From contig JAISQG010000011.1 in the NCBI GenBank assembly GCA_031274335.1, positions 1-6,450 on the forward strand: a stretch of DNA of 6,450 nucleotides, written 5' to 3'. Source of the stretch: Gracilibacteraceae bacterium (lineage in GTDB: Bacteria; Bacillota; Desulfitobacteriia; Desulfitobacteriales; Syntrophobotulaceae). Position 1 is the stretch's first letter, and the number at the start of each line of letters is the position of its first letter. Shown here piece by piece: positions 6,073-6,450 of the stretch. The translations under genes and the position numbers were made by a program. The notes under the pieces were generated by a model. That model ran no database searches. It saw only the letters and a list, made by a program, of their open reading frames with translations, and was not told the origin of the DNA.

Positions 6073-6405
6073 ATGAAAAAATGCCTATTGGCGCTTGTCG
6101 TCGTCCTGCTGATCAGCGCCGCTGTGTTTTGGCTGGTGTCCGTGCCGAAAAACTACGGCGGCCTCCGCGCTGACAACGGCGTCATGGATTTCTCCGGCGC
6201 GGATTTCGACCATACCATTCATCCCCTGCGGGGCGAGTGGGAGTTTTACTGGGAGAAACTATACACGCCGGAGGACTTCGCGGAAGGCGAGCCGAACGAA
6301 AAAACCCTCGCGGACATCCCTGTGAGCTTCGCGGCGTCCATGTTCTCTCGGAGGATATGTCGCTGGGCGCCAGCGGTTATCCGTTCTTCTGGCCTCACAG
6401 GATAA
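6073..6405 (+). CDS. Membrane-anchored protein with start of a 7TM-DISM-type extracellular sensor domain; apparently truncated
   Basis: The product is 110 aa as read. Residues 1-23 are a typical signal anchor or signal peptide: MKK, then a hydrophobic stretch LLALVVVLLISAAVFWLV; there is no lipobox cysteine. After it, GVMDFSGADFD and PLRGEWEFYWEKLYTPEDF (51-69) match the opening of the 7TMR-DISM extracellular domain, a carbohydrate-binding-like fold found in front of seven membrane helices in bacterial sensor kinases, diguanylate cyclases and adenylate cyclases. Such proteins are several hundred residues long, so 110 aa is far too short. Beyond about residue 86 the sequence turns into atypical codons (RRICRW) and stops, while another frame looks coding to the window edge. 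The gene is therefore probably frameshifted or recombined, or has a sequencing error. The sensor assignment rests on one short motif, so it is tentative. Confidence 0.55.
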   Translation: MKKCLLALVVVLLISAAVFWLVSVPKNYGGLRADNGVMDFSGADFDHTIHPLRGEWEFYWEKLYTPEDFAEGEPNEKTLADIPVSFAASMFSRRICRWAPAVIRSSGLTG

Positions 6406-6450
6406 AAATCGGAAACATTGTCGAAGGCAGCGACACTTTGCGTATTGATC
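6336..6450 (+). other. Coding-like open frame continuing past the early stop, running off the window
   Basis: In the frame starting at 6336 the translation is open to the end of the window, and codons ending in C or G dominate, as in the true genes here. It includes SEDMSLGASGYPFFWPHRIK and then GNIVEGSDTLRID. I do not recognise the family. It could be the shifted continuation of the sensor gene (one base lost, or two gained, somewhere between about 6299 and 6340) or the interior of a different gene joined by a rearrangement. An ATG at 6357 has GGAGG just 2 nt before it, too close for a normal start. Confidence 0.45.

Noticed and set aside
6299..6305. AAAAAAC as a programmed -1 frameshift site in the sensor gene
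   Set aside because: The heptamer is in the wrong register for the zero frame (codons are GAA AAA ACC), so tandem slippage would leave a mismatch; a mutation or sequencing error is simpler.

Overview
The window looks like a chromosomal piece of an anaerobic-type Bacillota (Firmicutes) genome. The clues are the gene order gmk–rpoZ–coaBC–metK, a very short omega subunit (62 aa), strong GGAGG-type ribosome binding sites, and a DapL-like aminotransferase. A Negativicutes-like relative would fit, but that is an inference from gene order and general look, not a database result. The DNA is GC-rich in the core genes and somewhat less so towards the right end.

Positions 1-4968 (plus strand) hold one tightly packed run of genes, with overlaps or short gaps: the 3' end of guanylate kinase (gmk), RNA polymerase omega (rpoZ, TTG start overlapping the gmk stop), bifunctional CoaBC (coenzyme A synthesis), S-adenosylmethionine synthetase (metK, ATGA overlap with coaBC), a two-ACT-domain small-molecule-binding protein, a class I/II aminotransferase of the LL-diaminopimelate aminotransferase type, and a family 6 uracil/hypoxanthine-DNA glycosylase. 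No terminator is evident anywhere in this run, so it could be a single long transcript joining nucleotide, cofactor and amino-acid housekeeping genes.

Positions 4976-5905 (minus strand, convergent, only 7 bp from the glycosylase gene) encode the most striking gene: one continuous 309-aa protein with an isochorismatase/nicotinamidase-type hydrolase (about residues 1-172) fused to a complete rifampin ADP-ribosyltransferase (Arr, about residues 179-309). Both halves keep their expected catalytic residues. Arr uses NAD+ and releases nicotinamide; a nicotinamidase would turn that nicotinamide into nicotinate for NAD+ re-synthesis. The fusion therefore suggests a self-recycling NAD+-dependent antibiotic-modifying enzyme. 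A good extended -10 promoter candidate lies upstream of it.

Positions 5906-6450 hold a 167-bp divergent intergenic region and then the start of a plus-strand membrane-anchored protein with the N-terminal part of a 7TM-DISM-type extracellular sensor domain. Its frame closes early at 6405, while another frame stays open and coding-like to the window edge, so this gene is probably frameshifted or rearranged. No RNA genes, insertion sequences or CRISPR arrays were seen, and there is no gene-free stretch longer than 300 bases.
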